Positions 9,714-19,834 of a DNA stretch of 64,000 bases are shown one piece after another. Source of the stretch: Prochlorococcus sp. AG-355-J09 (GTDB lineage Bacteria; Cyanobacteriota; Cyanobacteriia; PCC-6307; Cyanobiaceae); NCBI GenBank assembly GCA_003278735.1, contig QCDO01000001.1, forward strand, positions 62,001 through 126,000, written 5' to 3'. A program made the translations under genes and the position numbers. The notes beneath the pieces were generated by a model that searched no databases, was not told the DNA's origin, and worked only from the letters and a program-made list of their open reading frames with translations. How positions within the stretch are numbered: the first letter of the stretch is position 1; every line of letters begins with the position of its first letter.

Positions 9714-11050
9714 CTATTTGAAAATTCTTCAGTAAGTACTGATAAATAATTGCGTACATGAGTGTTCCAACTAAAGTGCCTGTTAACACCCTCGATTCCA
9801 TTTCTGCTCCATAATTTCCACTGATTATTATTTGATATTCCTTTTTCAAGAATAAGTTTCAACTCATTAATATCAGTAACATCTACTAGAAGTCCATTTT
9901 CACATTTTGAACGAATTTCTTTTGGTCCTCCATCATTTGTTGATATTATTGGCAATCCACATGAAGAAGCTTCAAGAAGAGTTAAGCCAAAAGGCTCCGT
10001 TAAAGCTGGATTTACGAATACACCACCTCTACTAGCAGCCCACCTATATAAAGCAGGAATCTGACTTGGAAGATGTTTTTTTGGATAAGCTACCTTTCCA
10101 TACAAATTATATTTATCAATTATTTCAAAAATATTATTGAAAACATTTTTTTGTTGAGGGTCAAGTTTTGAGGTATTCTCTCTACAACCTAAAATCAGAA
10201 TTAAATTAGTTTTTCTTTTTAATTTTTCAGATCTTCCATATGCTTCAATCAAAGATGGAATATTTTTTCTTCGTACAGCTCTAGAAATAGTTAAAAATGG
10301 AGGTTTAGTAGAATCCTTGAGAAAAGGTTTCATCATGTTATCAATTTCGGCTGTCTCACTTGTGGAGTGAATATGGTGAAATTTATTATGATCAACACCA
10401 GGAGGAATAACTTTAGCTTTGTGAGGTGAAAAAGAAGAATATTGGGAATATTGATACACTGATTCTTGTTTAGTGCTTGTAACGACAATATCTGCAGACT
10501 GCAATGTTTTTTCTTCTGCCTCAATTCTTTTACTTATAGAATAAAGTTTTTCTATTTGATTATTTTTTAAACCAGTATCAAGCAATTTCCTTTTTTTCTC
10601 TCTTCCTAAAGAATGACCAGTAAAAATAAGAGGAACGTTTAAGGATTTACTTAGTTTAACTCCTACATATCCAGCATCTGCATAATGTGCATGAATAAAG
10701 TTGGGCTTTTTGTTTTTTTTATAGTAAGAAATTAGTCTTACAGTTAAATAATCTAAATAAGGCCAAAGCAATTCCTTTCTTAAATATTTATTAGGTCCAA
10801 ATTTGAATCTTAAAATTCTCACTCCAGGTTCTACAAATTCTTCTTCTTGAGAATATTCATCGTCTACTTTAGGGTCGTTTATTAAACGAGTAACTAAATC
10901 TACTTGATCAACTTCTGAAGTATTAGCCAAGCTTTTAATTAACTCTAAAACGTATTGTGTTTGCCCTCCTGTATCTGCATCCCTGCCTAACTCAAGATTT
11001 TTAGAACGTATAAGACCATGTAAATGTAAATGTAAAAATTTCAACCTCAT
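9647..11050 (-). CDS. spsA: Sucrose-phosphate synthase, glucosyltransferase domain only
   Basis: GT4-family glycosyltransferase that joins UDP/ADP-glucose to fructose-6-phosphate, giving sucrose-6-phosphate, a compatible solute precursor. The N-terminus has the SPS signature ELGRDADTGGQTQYVLEL, and FTGHSLGREKKRKLL follows. The nucleotide-sugar site is ALTEPFGLTLLEASSCGLPI near residues 360-380. The 467-aa protein ends after the GT domain with no HAD-type sucrose-phosphatase domain. Some marine cyanobacterial SPS proteins are fused to one, so a separate phosphatase would be needed. The 3' end overlaps the 81-aa gene. ATG start at 11050. Confidence 0.88.
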   Translation of the reverse strand: MRLKFLHLHLHGLIRSKNLELGRDADTGGQTQYVLELIKSLANTSEVDQVDLVTRLINDPKVDDEYSQEEEFVEPGVRILRFKFGPNKYLRKELLWPYLDYLTVRLISYYKKNKKPNFIHAHYADAGYVGVKLSKSLNVPLIFTGHSLGREKKRKLLDTGLKNNQIEKLYSISKRIEAEEKTLQSADIVVTSTKQESVYQYSQYSSFSPHKAKVIPPGVDHNKFHHIHSTSETAEIDNMMKPFLKDSTKPPFLTISRAVRRKNIPSLIEAYGRSEKLKRKTNLILILGCRENTSKLDPQQKNVFNNIFEIIDKYNLYGKVAYPKKHLPSQIPALYRWAASRGGVFVNPALTEPFGLTLLEASSCGLPIISTNDGGPKEIRSKCENGLLVDVTDINELKLILEKGISNNNQWKLWSRNGIEGVNRHFSWNTHVRNYLSVLTEEFSNSYSSSEIKQSCLKGTSSLIKPH

Positions 11051-11251
11051 TCAGTAAAACCTCCGATCAACGGCCTTTAATACAAATAAGCTGATTTTTC
11101 TAAGGAAATATTAAGAAAGCATTATGATTTGAATATTTTTTAACATGAAATTTTTCAAAAAAGCAGTTATAAAGCAGTTTTATACCCCTTTGAAAAAGAA
11201 TTTCGTATTGCTGAAATAATTCAAATAAAAAGAAATACAACAAGGATTTTC

Positions 11252-14155
11252 TTATTTCAGAACCTTTTTAAGATATTTTGCTGTATGACTTGTAGGATTT
11301 TTAGCTACATCCTCAGGAATACCTTCTGCAATGATTTCTCCTCCTTTATCCCCTCCATCAGGTCCTAAATCGATAATCCAATCTGAACATCTAATAACAT
11401 CTAAATTATGTTCAATAACAATTACTGAATTACCTTTATCTACCAAACGTTGTATCACATCCATTAGTTTATGAACATCATAAAAACTTAACCCTGTAGT
11501 TGGTTCATCAATCAAATATAAAGTTTTTCCAGTAGCCCTTTTTGACAATTCCGTGGCTAACTTAACTCTTTGAGCCTCTCCACCAGATAATGTAGGAGCT
11601 GGCTGGCCTAACTTGACATATCCTAAGCCAACATCAACCAATGTAGACAATCTATCAGCAGCTTGAGGTATAGCAGAAAAAGTTTCTGCAGCTTGTTCAA
11701 CAGTCATCTCTAAAACATCAGATATATTGAAACCTTTATATTTCACCTGAAGAGTTTCCCTATTAAAACGAGCTCCTTTACACACTTCACATTGAACATA
11801 CACATCAGGTAGAAAATTCATTTCAATTACATTGACTCCCTGACCTTTACAGGCTTCGCATCTTCCTCCTTTCACATTAAAGCTAAATTGACCAGCTTGA
11901 TAACCTCTTGCTTTTGCTTCTACTGTGGCAGTAAATATCTGCCTTATAGGATCAAAAGCACCAGTATATGTAGCAGGATTTGATCTTGGAGTTCTTCCTA
12001 TTGGAGATTGATCAATAACGATAACTTTATCAATTGCCTTTATACCCTTTAACTCTTTTACACCTTGAGGAAAAGGGACTTTTAATCCTAGAGAATGACA
12101 TAATGCAGGATGAAGTAATTCATTTATCAAAGTACTCTTCCCACTTCCACTCACACCAGTTACAGAAACTAATCTTCCTAAAGGAAATTCAACAGAAATA
12201 TTTTTTAAATTATTTTTAGAGCAATTATTTAAAATTAAACTTTTTTTTACAGATGATCTACGTTCTTTTGGAGTGGGAATCGATTTCCTACCACTAAGAT
12301 AAGCTCCAGTTAATGACTTTTCTGAATTTAAGACATCTTGATAAGATCCTTTAGCAATAATTTCCCCACCATAAACACCTGCCCCTGGACCAATATCTAC
12401 TAAATAATCTGCGGATTTCATAGTATCTTCATCGTGTTCAACGACAACCAGAGTATTTCCCAAGTCTCTTAAGCTTTTTAATGTTTCTAATAATCTGTCA
12501 TTGTCTCTCTGATGCAAACCAATACTTGGTTCATCTAATACATATAAAACGCCAGTCAGACCTGCACCTATTTGTGTAGCCAATCTAATACGCTGAGCCT
12601 CACCACCAGACAAAGTCATAGCTGGTCTATCTAAAGTCAAATAATCTAAACCTACATTAATTAAAAACTTCAAACGTAAACGAATCTCTTTTAAAACCAA
12701 TTCACCTATCTGCTTTTGTTTTTCTGATAAAGATATATTTTCTTTCTTTGTCTTACCTAAGCCCATGATGCGCTCTATATGATTTAGAGTTTCAGAAACG
12801 CTTATAGAAGTTAAATCAGTAATATTGTATGGACCAAGTTTAACTGCCAAAGCCTCAGGTCTTAATCTTTTTCCAGAACATGTCTTACATGGAACTAATT
12901 CTAGATACTTTTCTAATTTTTGTTTAACTGATTCTCCATTGGCTTCATTCAATTGCCTTTCTAATATTGGCAAAATCCCCTCAAAAGGTCTTTCAAAACC
13001 ACTAGAAGTTTTAAAGCGACTATCAGCTTGAATTAATATTGGTTTATCTGATCCCAAAAGTAGAACTTTTTTTTGCAAATCACTTAAATCTTTCCAAGGA
13101 GTTTTTAATTCAAAACCATAAGCTTGTCCTACAGAATAAAGTAAAGAGAAGTAATAAGTATTATCTTTTTCACTCCATGGAGCTATTGCAGCATAAACAG
13201 GTAATGTTTTGTCAGGTATAACTCTATCCGGAGTAAATTTTTTTAAATAACCAATCCCATGACAATCTGGACAGGCCCCATATGGGCTATTAAAAGAAAA
13301 TAATCTAGGAGAAAGTTCTTCAACAATAGATCCATGTACAGGACATGCATAATTTTCAGAGTAAAGTTTTTCTCTTTCTAAGTTAGAAGGTAAGTTTTCT
13401 CCTTTTTTTGGAACAACTTCTACTATTGCTAAGCCATCCCCTCTTTTGAGACAAGTTTGTAGAGAATCATTTAATCTTTCTTGAATGCCTTCTCTTGCAA
13501 TTAATCTATCGACTACTACCTCAACATTATGAATTTGATTTTTATCTAATTCAATACTATCAGCAAGTTCTCTTACTTCTCCATTGATTCTTACCCTAGC
13601 AAATCCTTCAGCAGCTAGTCCGCTTATTAATTTTGTATGTGTTCCTTTCTTACCTCTTACAACCGGAGCCAACAATTGGTATCTTGTTCCTTCTGGTAAA
13701 AGAAGAATTTGATCCACCATTTCATCAATTGTTTGAGGCGCAATTGGAATCCCACAATGGTGACAATGAGGCTCACCAGCACGACCAAACAATAATCTTA
13801 AATAATCTTGTATTTCCGTTACTGTTCCAACTGTTGATCGAGGATTATGACTTGTAGATTTTTGATCAATTGAAATAGCAGGTGATAAACCTGCAATATT
13901 GTCAACATCTGGTTTATCTACTTGACCCAAAAATTGCCTTGCGTATGCAGAAAGACTCTCAACGTATCTTCTTTGACCTTCAGCAAAAATAGTATCAAAG
14001 GCCAAAGAACTTTTACCACTTCCACTCACACCTGTAAAAACTATAAATTTATTCCTAGGTAGAGAAAGATCAATATTTTTTAAATTATGCTGACGAGCTC
14101 CCCTAATATTAATTGAGTTATCATCTCCAAAACTACTATCAAATTTATTAACCAT
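11252..14155 (-). CDS. uvrA: Excinuclease ABC subunit A
   Basis: DNA damage sensor of nucleotide excision repair; a dimeric ABC ATPase that loads UvrB. Two ATPase modules are complete: Walker A GVSGSGKSSLAFDTI near residue 42 and GVSGSGKSTLINEL in the second half, ABC signatures TLSGGEAQRIRLA and TLSGGEAQRVKLA, and Walker B VLDEPSIGLH and LIDEPTTGLS. Zinc-binding CxxC pairs occur in the insertion (CHHCG, and the CPVHG to CPDCHG block) and in the late CEACKGQG to CEVCKG block. 967 aa, full length. It lies upstream of nothing obvious on its strand; recN is 55 bp behind it. Confidence 0.97.
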   Translation of the reverse strand: MVNKFDSSFGDDNSINIRGARQHNLKNIDLSLPRNKFIVFTGVSGSGKSSLAFDTIFAEGQRRYVESLSAYARQFLGQVDKPDVDNIAGLSPAISIDQKSTSHNPRSTVGTVTEIQDYLRLLFGRAGEPHCHHCGIPIAPQTIDEMVDQILLLPEGTRYQLLAPVVRGKKGTHTKLISGLAAEGFARVRINGEVRELADSIELDKNQIHNVEVVVDRLIAREGIQERLNDSLQTCLKRGDGLAIVEVVPKKGENLPSNLEREKLYSENYACPVHGSIVEELSPRLFSFNSPYGACPDCHGIGYLKKFTPDRVIPDKTLPVYAAIAPWSEKDNTYYFSLLYSVGQAYGFELKTPWKDLSDLQKKVLLLGSDKPILIQADSRFKTSSGFERPFEGILPILERQLNEANGESVKQKLEKYLELVPCKTCSGKRLRPEALAVKLGPYNITDLTSISVSETLNHIERIMGLGKTKKENISLSEKQKQIGELVLKEIRLRLKFLINVGLDYLTLDRPAMTLSGGEAQRIRLATQIGAGLTGVLYVLDEPSIGLHQRDNDRLLETLKSLRDLGNTLVVVEHDEDTMKSADYLVDIGPGAGVYGGEIIAKGSYQDVLNSEKSLTGAYLSGRKSIPTPKERRSSVKKSLILNNCSKNNLKNISVEFPLGRLVSVTGVSGSGKSTLINELLHPALCHSLGLKVPFPQGVKELKGIKAIDKVIVIDQSPIGRTPRSNPATYTGAFDPIRQIFTATVEAKARGYQAGQFSFNVKGGRCEACKGQGVNVIEMNFLPDVYVQCEVCKGARFNRETLQVKYKGFNISDVLEMTVEQAAETFSAIPQAADRLSTLVDVGLGYVKLGQPAPTLSGGEAQRVKLATELSKRATGKTLYLIDEPTTGLSFYDVHKLMDVIQRLVDKGNSVIVIEHNLDVIRCSDWIIDLGPDGGDKGGEIIAEGIPEDVAKNPTSHTAKYLKKVLK

Positions 14156-14210
14156 GTTTAAATCTAAATTATGATTTAAAAAATGTTATTATAATAGAAT
14201 TTTTTTTATT

Positions 14211-15890
14211 TTACGCAGCTAAGCTATCAAGAAGTCTAGAAGCATATTCGTTTACTTCGCAAGAACCTATGCCTATAAGTTCTATTAGTTCATTTTTTCT
14301 TTGATTTTTTGTAGTTAGTTTTTCGATTGAAGTATAAGTTATCCCATTAATTACGTTTTTATTAACTTTGAAATGAGTTGATCCCCTAGCAGCGAGGAAT
14401 GGCTGATGTGTAATACATAAAACTTGTTGATTTTTAGAAATTTCTTTTATAAGCTCCATCAAAGAAAATAGAGACTTACCACTTAAACCACTATCAATTT
14501 CATCTAAAAAGAAAGTATTGGGTTTTTTAGAAATACTAGATTTAATAGCTAACAAGAATCTTGACATTTCTCCGCTAGAAATAACATTTGATAATGGAGC
14601 AAGCTTCTGGTCAGGATTTGCCGAAAACAAAAAATTTATATCATCAATTCCATCGCCAGAAGGCTTGCACTCAGAAAATTGAATTGAAAAATTTGCATTT
14701 TCTAAACCTAGATTGTTTAAAATTGACATTACTGAATTTTGTAACTGTTCAGAATTTTTTTTTCTTTCAGTAGATTGAATAACAAATAAAGAATTTAGAT
14801 TACTTCGTAAATTGTCAATCTGAGCTTTAATCATGGAAATCTCATTTCCTTGATCATTTTGTTGAAAATACCTTTTTAATTGATCGCGCTTTTCAATTAA
14901 TTGAGTTAAATCCAATGAAAAAGTTCTCTCTAAATTTTTTAAAAAGAATAACCTTTTTTGTATTTCTGGAAGATTAGATTCATAATTTTCTATTTCTTGC
15001 AAATATGATTTTAGATCAAAAATTAAATCTTCAACATCAGCATGAATATTTAATAACTTCTCTCTAAATTTTTGAATCTTTAAATCGAAATCTACTGTTT
15101 TATTTAAAATCTTTAGAGATTGATTTATAAAAGAAGTTACTGACGGATCATCATGATTGAAATTATTTAAATTATCTAATGATGATTTAATTGAATTATT
15201 AATTTCAAGATTATTTACAAGTTTATTTTCTAATAACTCTAGTTCTAAAATTTCTTCACTTGAATTTAAATCTGCTTCTTCTAAACTCTTCAACATGTGT
15301 TTAATTGCCAAATTTTTTTCTTCTTGATTCCTAGAAAATTCTATTTTTTTATTCATTAATCTTGTTAACTCTTCACTTTCTCTCCATATACTTTTTATCC
15401 TTTCGCTAGTATCTTTGAATTCTTGAGAACATAAGTCATCAATAATTAGTCTTCTTTTTTCTAGAGAATCAAAGATAAAAGTGTCAGATTGACCTGCAAA
15501 ATCTATTAAAAATCCTCCAAGTTTTTCTAATAATTGTCTATTAATTGGTAAATCATTAAGGCTATATTTGGATAAAATTTTATTATTTTTTTTATAAGAT
15601 TTTCTTTTAATTTGTAGTTCTGAAGTAGTTATTTCAAAACCATTACTTATTAACCAATTATGAATTTTAAAAGAAGGAGAAAATATCGCCTCAATAATAC
15701 AAAAATCTTTTCCTGGACGTATTAAATGTTTTAACGGTATATTAGTCCCACCAAATAAAACATTTAGAGAATCCAAAATTAATGATTTTCCTGAACCTGA
15801 ATCCCCAGTTATGATATTCAAACCTTTTTCGAAATTAATTTCTATAATTTCTATTAATGCTACATTTTCTATTTTTAGTTGTACTAACAT
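14211..15890 (-). CDS. recN: DNA repair protein RecN
   Basis: SMC-like ATPase involved in double-strand break repair. The N-terminal Walker A is GDSGSGKSLILDSL (about residues 34-47) and the C-terminal Walker B is FFLDEIDSGLSG. Long Lys/Glu/Leu-rich segments between them predict coiled coils. A signature ISSGEMSRFLLA precedes Walker B. 559 aa is normal for RecN. The gene lies just upstream of uvrA on the same strand (55 bp), so the two repair genes may share a transcript. Confidence 0.94.
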   Translation of the reverse strand: MLVQLKIENVALIEIIEINFEKGLNIITGDSGSGKSLILDSLNVLFGGTNIPLKHLIRPGKDFCIIEAIFSPSFKIHNWLISNGFEITTSELQIKRKSYKKNNKILSKYSLNDLPINRQLLEKLGGFLIDFAGQSDTFIFDSLEKRRLIIDDLCSQEFKDTSERIKSIWRESEELTRLMNKKIEFSRNQEEKNLAIKHMLKSLEEADLNSSEEILELELLENKLVNNLEINNSIKSSLDNLNNFNHDDPSVTSFINQSLKILNKTVDFDLKIQKFREKLLNIHADVEDLIFDLKSYLQEIENYESNLPEIQKRLFFLKNLERTFSLDLTQLIEKRDQLKRYFQQNDQGNEISMIKAQIDNLRSNLNSLFVIQSTERKKNSEQLQNSVMSILNNLGLENANFSIQFSECKPSGDGIDDINFLFSANPDQKLAPLSNVISSGEMSRFLLAIKSSISKKPNTFFLDEIDSGLSGKSLFSLMELIKEISKNQQVLCITHQPFLAARGSTHFKVNKNVINGITYTSIEKLTTKNQRKNELIELIGIGSCEVNEYASRLLDSLAA

Positions 15891-15958
15891 GATAAATCTT
15901 CCATATAAAAAAATTAACTTCTTTTTTAAAAAAATAAAGGTTTTAAATATATAAAGTT

Positions 15959-17815
15959 ATGAAAGAAGATTTTACTGATTTTATTGAGTTATCTGGACTC
16001 TTAAATTACGATCCAGATACAATTTCTAAAATTTACCAAAAAAATCCTAAAAGACTTTTAAAAAGACTTTGGCAAACACTCATACCTATTTTTGCTTACA
16101 TCTTCTCCGTGGGATGGGATAAATTAACTGGAAGATTAAAAAATGAACAGCAAGCAAGATTTAGAGCACGTGAATTAACAAATTTGTTAGTAGAACTTGG
16201 GCCTGCATTTGTTAAGGCAGGTCAAGCTTTATCAACAAGACCAGATATAATCCCTGGGATTCTTCTAGAAGAATTATCTGAATTGCAAGATCAACTCCCT
16301 GGGTTTGATGGCAATAAAGCTATGGAGTTAATAGAAGAAGATTTAGGATACAAAATAAATGAGATTTTTTTGGAAATTGATAAAGAGCCAATTTCCGCCG
16401 CTTCTTTAGGACAAGTACATAAAGCTAAATTAAAAAACGAAGAAATTGTTGCAATAAAAGTTCAAAGGCCAGGATTGAGAGAACAAATAACCTTAGATCT
16501 CTACATAGTTAGAAATATTGCTTATTGGCTAAAAAACAATATCGGATTGATAAGAAGTGATCTAGTTGCTTTGATTGATGAATTAGGCAAGAGAGTTTTT
16601 GAAGAGATGGATTATCTGAACGAAGCTGCAAATGCAGAAAAATTTAGAGAAATGCATAAACATAACAAAATGATTGCCGTACCAAAAATTTATAAAGCAA
16701 TAACTTCAAGAAGAGTATTAGCAATGGAATGGATAGACGGTACAAAATTAACAAATTTAGAAGACGTAAAAAAATTAGGAATTAATCCTGATGAAATGAT
16801 TGATATAGGAGTTCAATGCAGTTTAGAACAGCTTTTAGAACATGGTTTTTTTCATGCAGATCCACATCCAGGTAATTTATTAGCTTTAGAAGACGGAAGA
16901 TTATGTTATCTAGATTTTGGAATGATGAGCGAGGTTTCCAGAGAATCTAGATCAGGATTAATTCAAGCAGTAGTACATTTAGTAAATAAAAACTTTGATA
17001 AATTGTCTCAAGATTTCGTAAAATTGGGATTTTTATCAGAGGAAGTTAATCTAGAACCCATCGTTCCAGCATTTAAAGATGTTTTCATTAACGCCGTTGA
17101 ACAGGGAGTTTCGAAAATGGATTTTAAAAGTGTTACAGACGATATGTCTGGTGTAATGTATAAATTCCCTTTCAGACTTCCCCCATATTATGCGCTTATA
17201 ATTAGATCATTACTGACATTAGAAGGAATAGCTTTAAGCGTAGATCCAAACTTCAAGATATTAGGCGCGGCTTATCCATATTTTGCAAGAAGATTGATGG
17301 AAGATCCTGATCCACAATTAAGAGAAAGCCTTAAAGAAATGCTTTTTGATAATAAAAAATTTAAATGGGACCGTTTAGAAGATCTACTTTCTAACGCTGC
17401 AAAGCAAACAAATCTCGATTTAGAAAAACTTTTAGACGAAGTTATAGATCTTCTCTTTTCTCCAAATGGAGGATTTCTTAGAAATGAGATAGTTGAAGGT
17501 TTAACAAATCAGATAGATTTACTTAGTCTAAAAATATTGAAAAGTTTGAATAACTATCTTCCACAATCAATTAAATTAAATACTTTTAACGAAAATAATA
17601 ACCTGAATGACCTTATAATTTATATAGAGCCATTGAGGAACTTTTTAGAGATTTTACAAAAAGTGCCCGGGTATTCAATTGACATTTTTCTAAAAAGGGT
17701 TCCTAGGCTTATAAATGAACCCTATACAAAAGAAATGGGTATAAAAATCGCAAAAAAAGTAACTGAAAAAGGAGTAGTCAGACTTGTTAAGATTGCTGCT
17801 GGTGCAAATATCTAA
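15959..17815 (+). CDS. ABC1/AarF/UbiB-family atypical kinase
   Basis: Member of the ABC1 (AarF/UbiB) atypical kinase family, which in cyanobacteria and plastids influences quinone and lipid metabolism. The family KxGQ motif is in FVKAGQALSTRPD. The Ala-rich nucleotide loop SAASLGQVHKAKL, the lysine IVAIKVQRPG, catalytic HADPHPGNLL and metal-binding YLDFGMMSE are all present, so the kinase core looks intact. 618 aa includes a C-terminal helical extension. Several ABC1 paralogues occur per cyanobacterium, so the exact substrate is unknown. The next gene follows its stop codon immediately. Confidence 0.9.
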   Translation: MKEDFTDFIELSGLLNYDPDTISKIYQKNPKRLLKRLWQTLIPIFAYIFSVGWDKLTGRLKNEQQARFRARELTNLLVELGPAFVKAGQALSTRPDIIPGILLEELSELQDQLPGFDGNKAMELIEEDLGYKINEIFLEIDKEPISAASLGQVHKAKLKNEEIVAIKVQRPGLREQITLDLYIVRNIAYWLKNNIGLIRSDLVALIDELGKRVFEEMDYLNEAANAEKFREMHKHNKMIAVPKIYKAITSRRVLAMEWIDGTKLTNLEDVKKLGINPDEMIDIGVQCSLEQLLEHGFFHADPHPGNLLALEDGRLCYLDFGMMSEVSRESRSGLIQAVVHLVNKNFDKLSQDFVKLGFLSEEVNLEPIVPAFKDVFINAVEQGVSKMDFKSVTDDMSGVMYKFPFRLPPYYALIIRSLLTLEGIALSVDPNFKILGAAYPYFARRLMEDPDPQLRESLKEMLFDNKKFKWDRLEDLLSNAAKQTNLDLEKLLDEVIDLLFSPNGGFLRNEIVEGLTNQIDLLSLKILKSLNNYLPQSIKLNTFNENNNLNDLIIYIEPLRNFLEILQKVPGYSIDIFLKRVPRLINEPYTKEMGIKIAKKVTEKGVVRLVKIAAGANI

Positions 17816-18388
17816 ATGAAGCTTAGTAAAATTTTAATTTTTAGAATATTTTTTATTTTAGTAATTTCTCCATTATTTTTAAATGTTCCAAAAGCTAATA
17901 CTGCTGAAGAAATTAAGATCACATACAACATATTTTCTAGAACAATTAAAGTGAATTCTTTAAAAACTTTTGCTAAAGAAGGTAAATCCACGAGAAAATT
18001 AAAGAGAATTTTGAAAGCAACCGGTTCTCCCGATAAAGAAATTAGAACAGTTTTAAACAAAGATTTTGAAGTTCCTATCACCATTGCAAGCAAACTTGTA
18101 AACTCTGAAATAGGGGATGTTTTTTTAAAAAGGCTTTCATCTATTATCCACCCACCCAGAGCAACTGATGAAAGGACAGGATTGCTAGCACTTAGAGCAA
18201 GCGTGATTCAAGGTATTAATATAGGAAATGGAAAAATAAATCTAATAAATTTTTTTGAAGGATATCCAACTAAAACTGTAATTTTAGATGTAAACGCTTT
18301 GAGCAAAGTTATGAATAAAGTAGAATCTATTTCAGAATTATTAACCTTTTTCACCAATTCTCCTCTAGAAAAAATCAAAACAAATTAA
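17816..18388 (+). CDS. Secreted DUF1400-domain protein
   Basis: 190-aa protein with an N-terminal signal sequence (hydrophobic about residues 7-25, cleavage probably after a PKANTAEE-like region), so it is likely exported. The body resembles DUF1400: the YNIFSRTIKVNSLKTFAKEG stretch and repeated short helices ending in SPLEKIKTN. In many cyanobacteria DUF1400 sits at the N-terminus of an alpha/beta hydrolase; here it stands alone. It begins directly at the stop of the ABC1 kinase, so the two are probably one operon with thrC (6-bp gap downstream). Confidence 0.7.
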   Translation: MKLSKILIFRIFFILVISPLFLNVPKANTAEEIKITYNIFSRTIKVNSLKTFAKEGKSTRKLKRILKATGSPDKEIRTVLNKDFEVPITIASKLVNSEIGDVFLKRLSSIIHPPRATDERTGLLALRASVIQGINIGNGKINLINFFEGYPTKTVILDVNALSKVMNKVESISELLTFFTNSPLEKIKTN

Positions 18389-18394
18389 ACAACC

Positions 18395-19498
18395 ATGGTG
18401 TTATTAAATAAAATCAAAAATAAACTAAGCTTTAATTATAGAAAAAAAAGATGGCCAGGCCTTATAGAGGCTTATAAACAATATCTCCCAGTTACAAAGA
18501 AAACTCCTATTATTTCCCTCAATGAAGGAAATACACCACTTATTTTAAGCGAATCAATTAGCAACTTAATTGGAAATGGAACAAAAGTTTTTTTAAAATA
18601 TGATGGCCTTAATCCAACAGGATCTTTTAAAGATCGTGGTATGACTATGGCAATTAGCAAAGCAAAAGAAGAAGGTCGTGAAGCAGTTATTTGTGCAAGT
18701 ACTGGAAATACCTCTGCTGCAGCTGCAGCATATGCTTCGAGAGGAGGATTAAAACCTTATGTTTTAATACCAGAAGGATTTGTTGCTCAAGGAAAGCTTG
18801 CGCAAGCATTAATGTATGGTGCTGAGATAATATCTATTAATGGAAACTTTGATAAGGCTCTTGAAATTGTTAGAGATTTATCCTCAGAACATCCTATAGA
18901 GCTTGTTAATTCTGTTAATCCATATCGAATACAGGGACAAAAAACGGCAGCTTTTGAAATAGTTGATGACTTAGGTCATGCTCCGGATTGGCTTTGTATT
19001 CCAATGGGTAATGCAGGAAATATAACTGCTTATTGGATGGGATTTAAAGAATATTCAAAAATAAAAAGAAATTTAAAATTACCAATAATGATGGGTTTTC
19101 AATCCGAAGGCTCTGCGCCGTTAGTAAAAAATATAATAGTTAAAGATCCAGAAACTATTGCAACTGCAATAAGAATCGGTAATCCTGTAAATAGAGAAAA
19201 AGCGAAAAAAGTAAGAAAAGAGAGTAAAGGAGATTTTCAGTCAGTTACAGATGGAGAAATAATCGATGCTTATAAAATCCTTGCCAAAGAGGGAGTTTTT
19301 TGTGAACCTGCCAGTGCAGCATCAGTTGCTGGACTAATTAAAAATAAGAATAGAATTCAAAAAGAATCTACTATTGTTTGTGTTCTAACTGGAAATGGAT
19401 TAAAAGATCCTGATTGCGCTATAAAAAACAACGATGCTATTTTTAGGAAAAATATTGAACCTTCATTAAAAAATGTAACTAAAATCCTAGGATATTAA
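18395..19498 (+). CDS. thrC: Threonine synthase
   Basis: PLP enzyme converting O-phosphohomoserine to threonine. The PLP lysine is K79 in [12 protein letters not shown]; the phosphate-binding [10 protein letters not shown] region and the substrate motif [14 protein letters not shown] are present. 367 aa is the short plastid/cyanobacterial-type length. ATG at 18395. It is the last gene before the probable replication origin and is read toward it. Confidence 0.95.
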   Translation: MVLLNKIKNKLSFNYRKKRWPGLIEAYKQYLPVTKKTPIISLNEGNTPLILSESISNLIGNGTKVFLKYDGLNPTGSFKDRGMTMAISKAKEEGREAVICASTGNTSAAAAAYASRGGLKPYVLIPEGFVAQGKLAQALMYGAEIISINGNFDKALEIVRDLSSEHPIELVNSVNPYRIQGQKTAAFEIVDDLGHAPDWLCIPMGNAGNITAYWMGFKEYSKIKRNLKLPIMMGFQSEGSAPLVKNIIVKDPETIATAIRIGNPVNREKAKKVRKESKGDFQSVTDGEIIDAYKILAKEGVFCEPASAASVAGLIKNKNRIQKESTIVCVLTGNGLKDPDCAIKNNDAIFRKNIEPSLKNVTKILGY

Positions 19499-19834
19499 AA
19501 TCCAAAAAAAATAGTGTCTGTGGAAAACATTTAAAAACAAACCTCATTTGTTGAAAAGTAAATAACAAGAAATTATATTTGTTGATTAAATTTAAAATTT
19601 TCAAAAAAAGAAAAAAATATTCAACAGATAAAAATTTTTTTACACATATTCTTTTCTTCTTAAACTCAATAGCAAAGCAATTTATTTTAAAAATTCCACA
19701 GTTCCCACAAAAACTACTACTACTAAACTTTTTATTCTATTATTTATTTTATATTAGAAAAAATAGTAGAAATAAATTTATTGAATTTAATTTACGAAAA
19801 AAGTATATTGTATTTATAAAAGTTCCAAATTCTG
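19499..19834. other. oriC: Probable replication origin (oriC) with DnaA-box cluster
   Basis: 336-bp gene-free, AT-rich region between thrC and dnaN. It holds a perfect cyanobacterial DnaA box, TTTTCCACA on the minus strand (19519-19527). A one-mismatch box TTTTCAACA follows on the same strand exactly 30 bp on (19549-19557), a one-mismatch TTTTACACA lies on the plus strand (19638-19646), and a weaker AATTCCACA at 19692-19700. The last 100 bp before dnaN are almost pure A/T, a good candidate for the unwinding element. In Synechococcus elongatus, oriC lies beside dnaN. A 90-aa open frame crossing the region looks like low-complexity noise. Confidence 0.7.

Noticed and set aside
11051..11251. Possible RNA gene between spsA and uvrA
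   Set aside because: Only a short AAGCAGTT direct repeat is visible; no tRNA-like fold or conserved signal.
13039..13221. Plus-strand frames inside uvrA
   Set aside because: Antisense shadows of a clear gene, with no recognisable protein.
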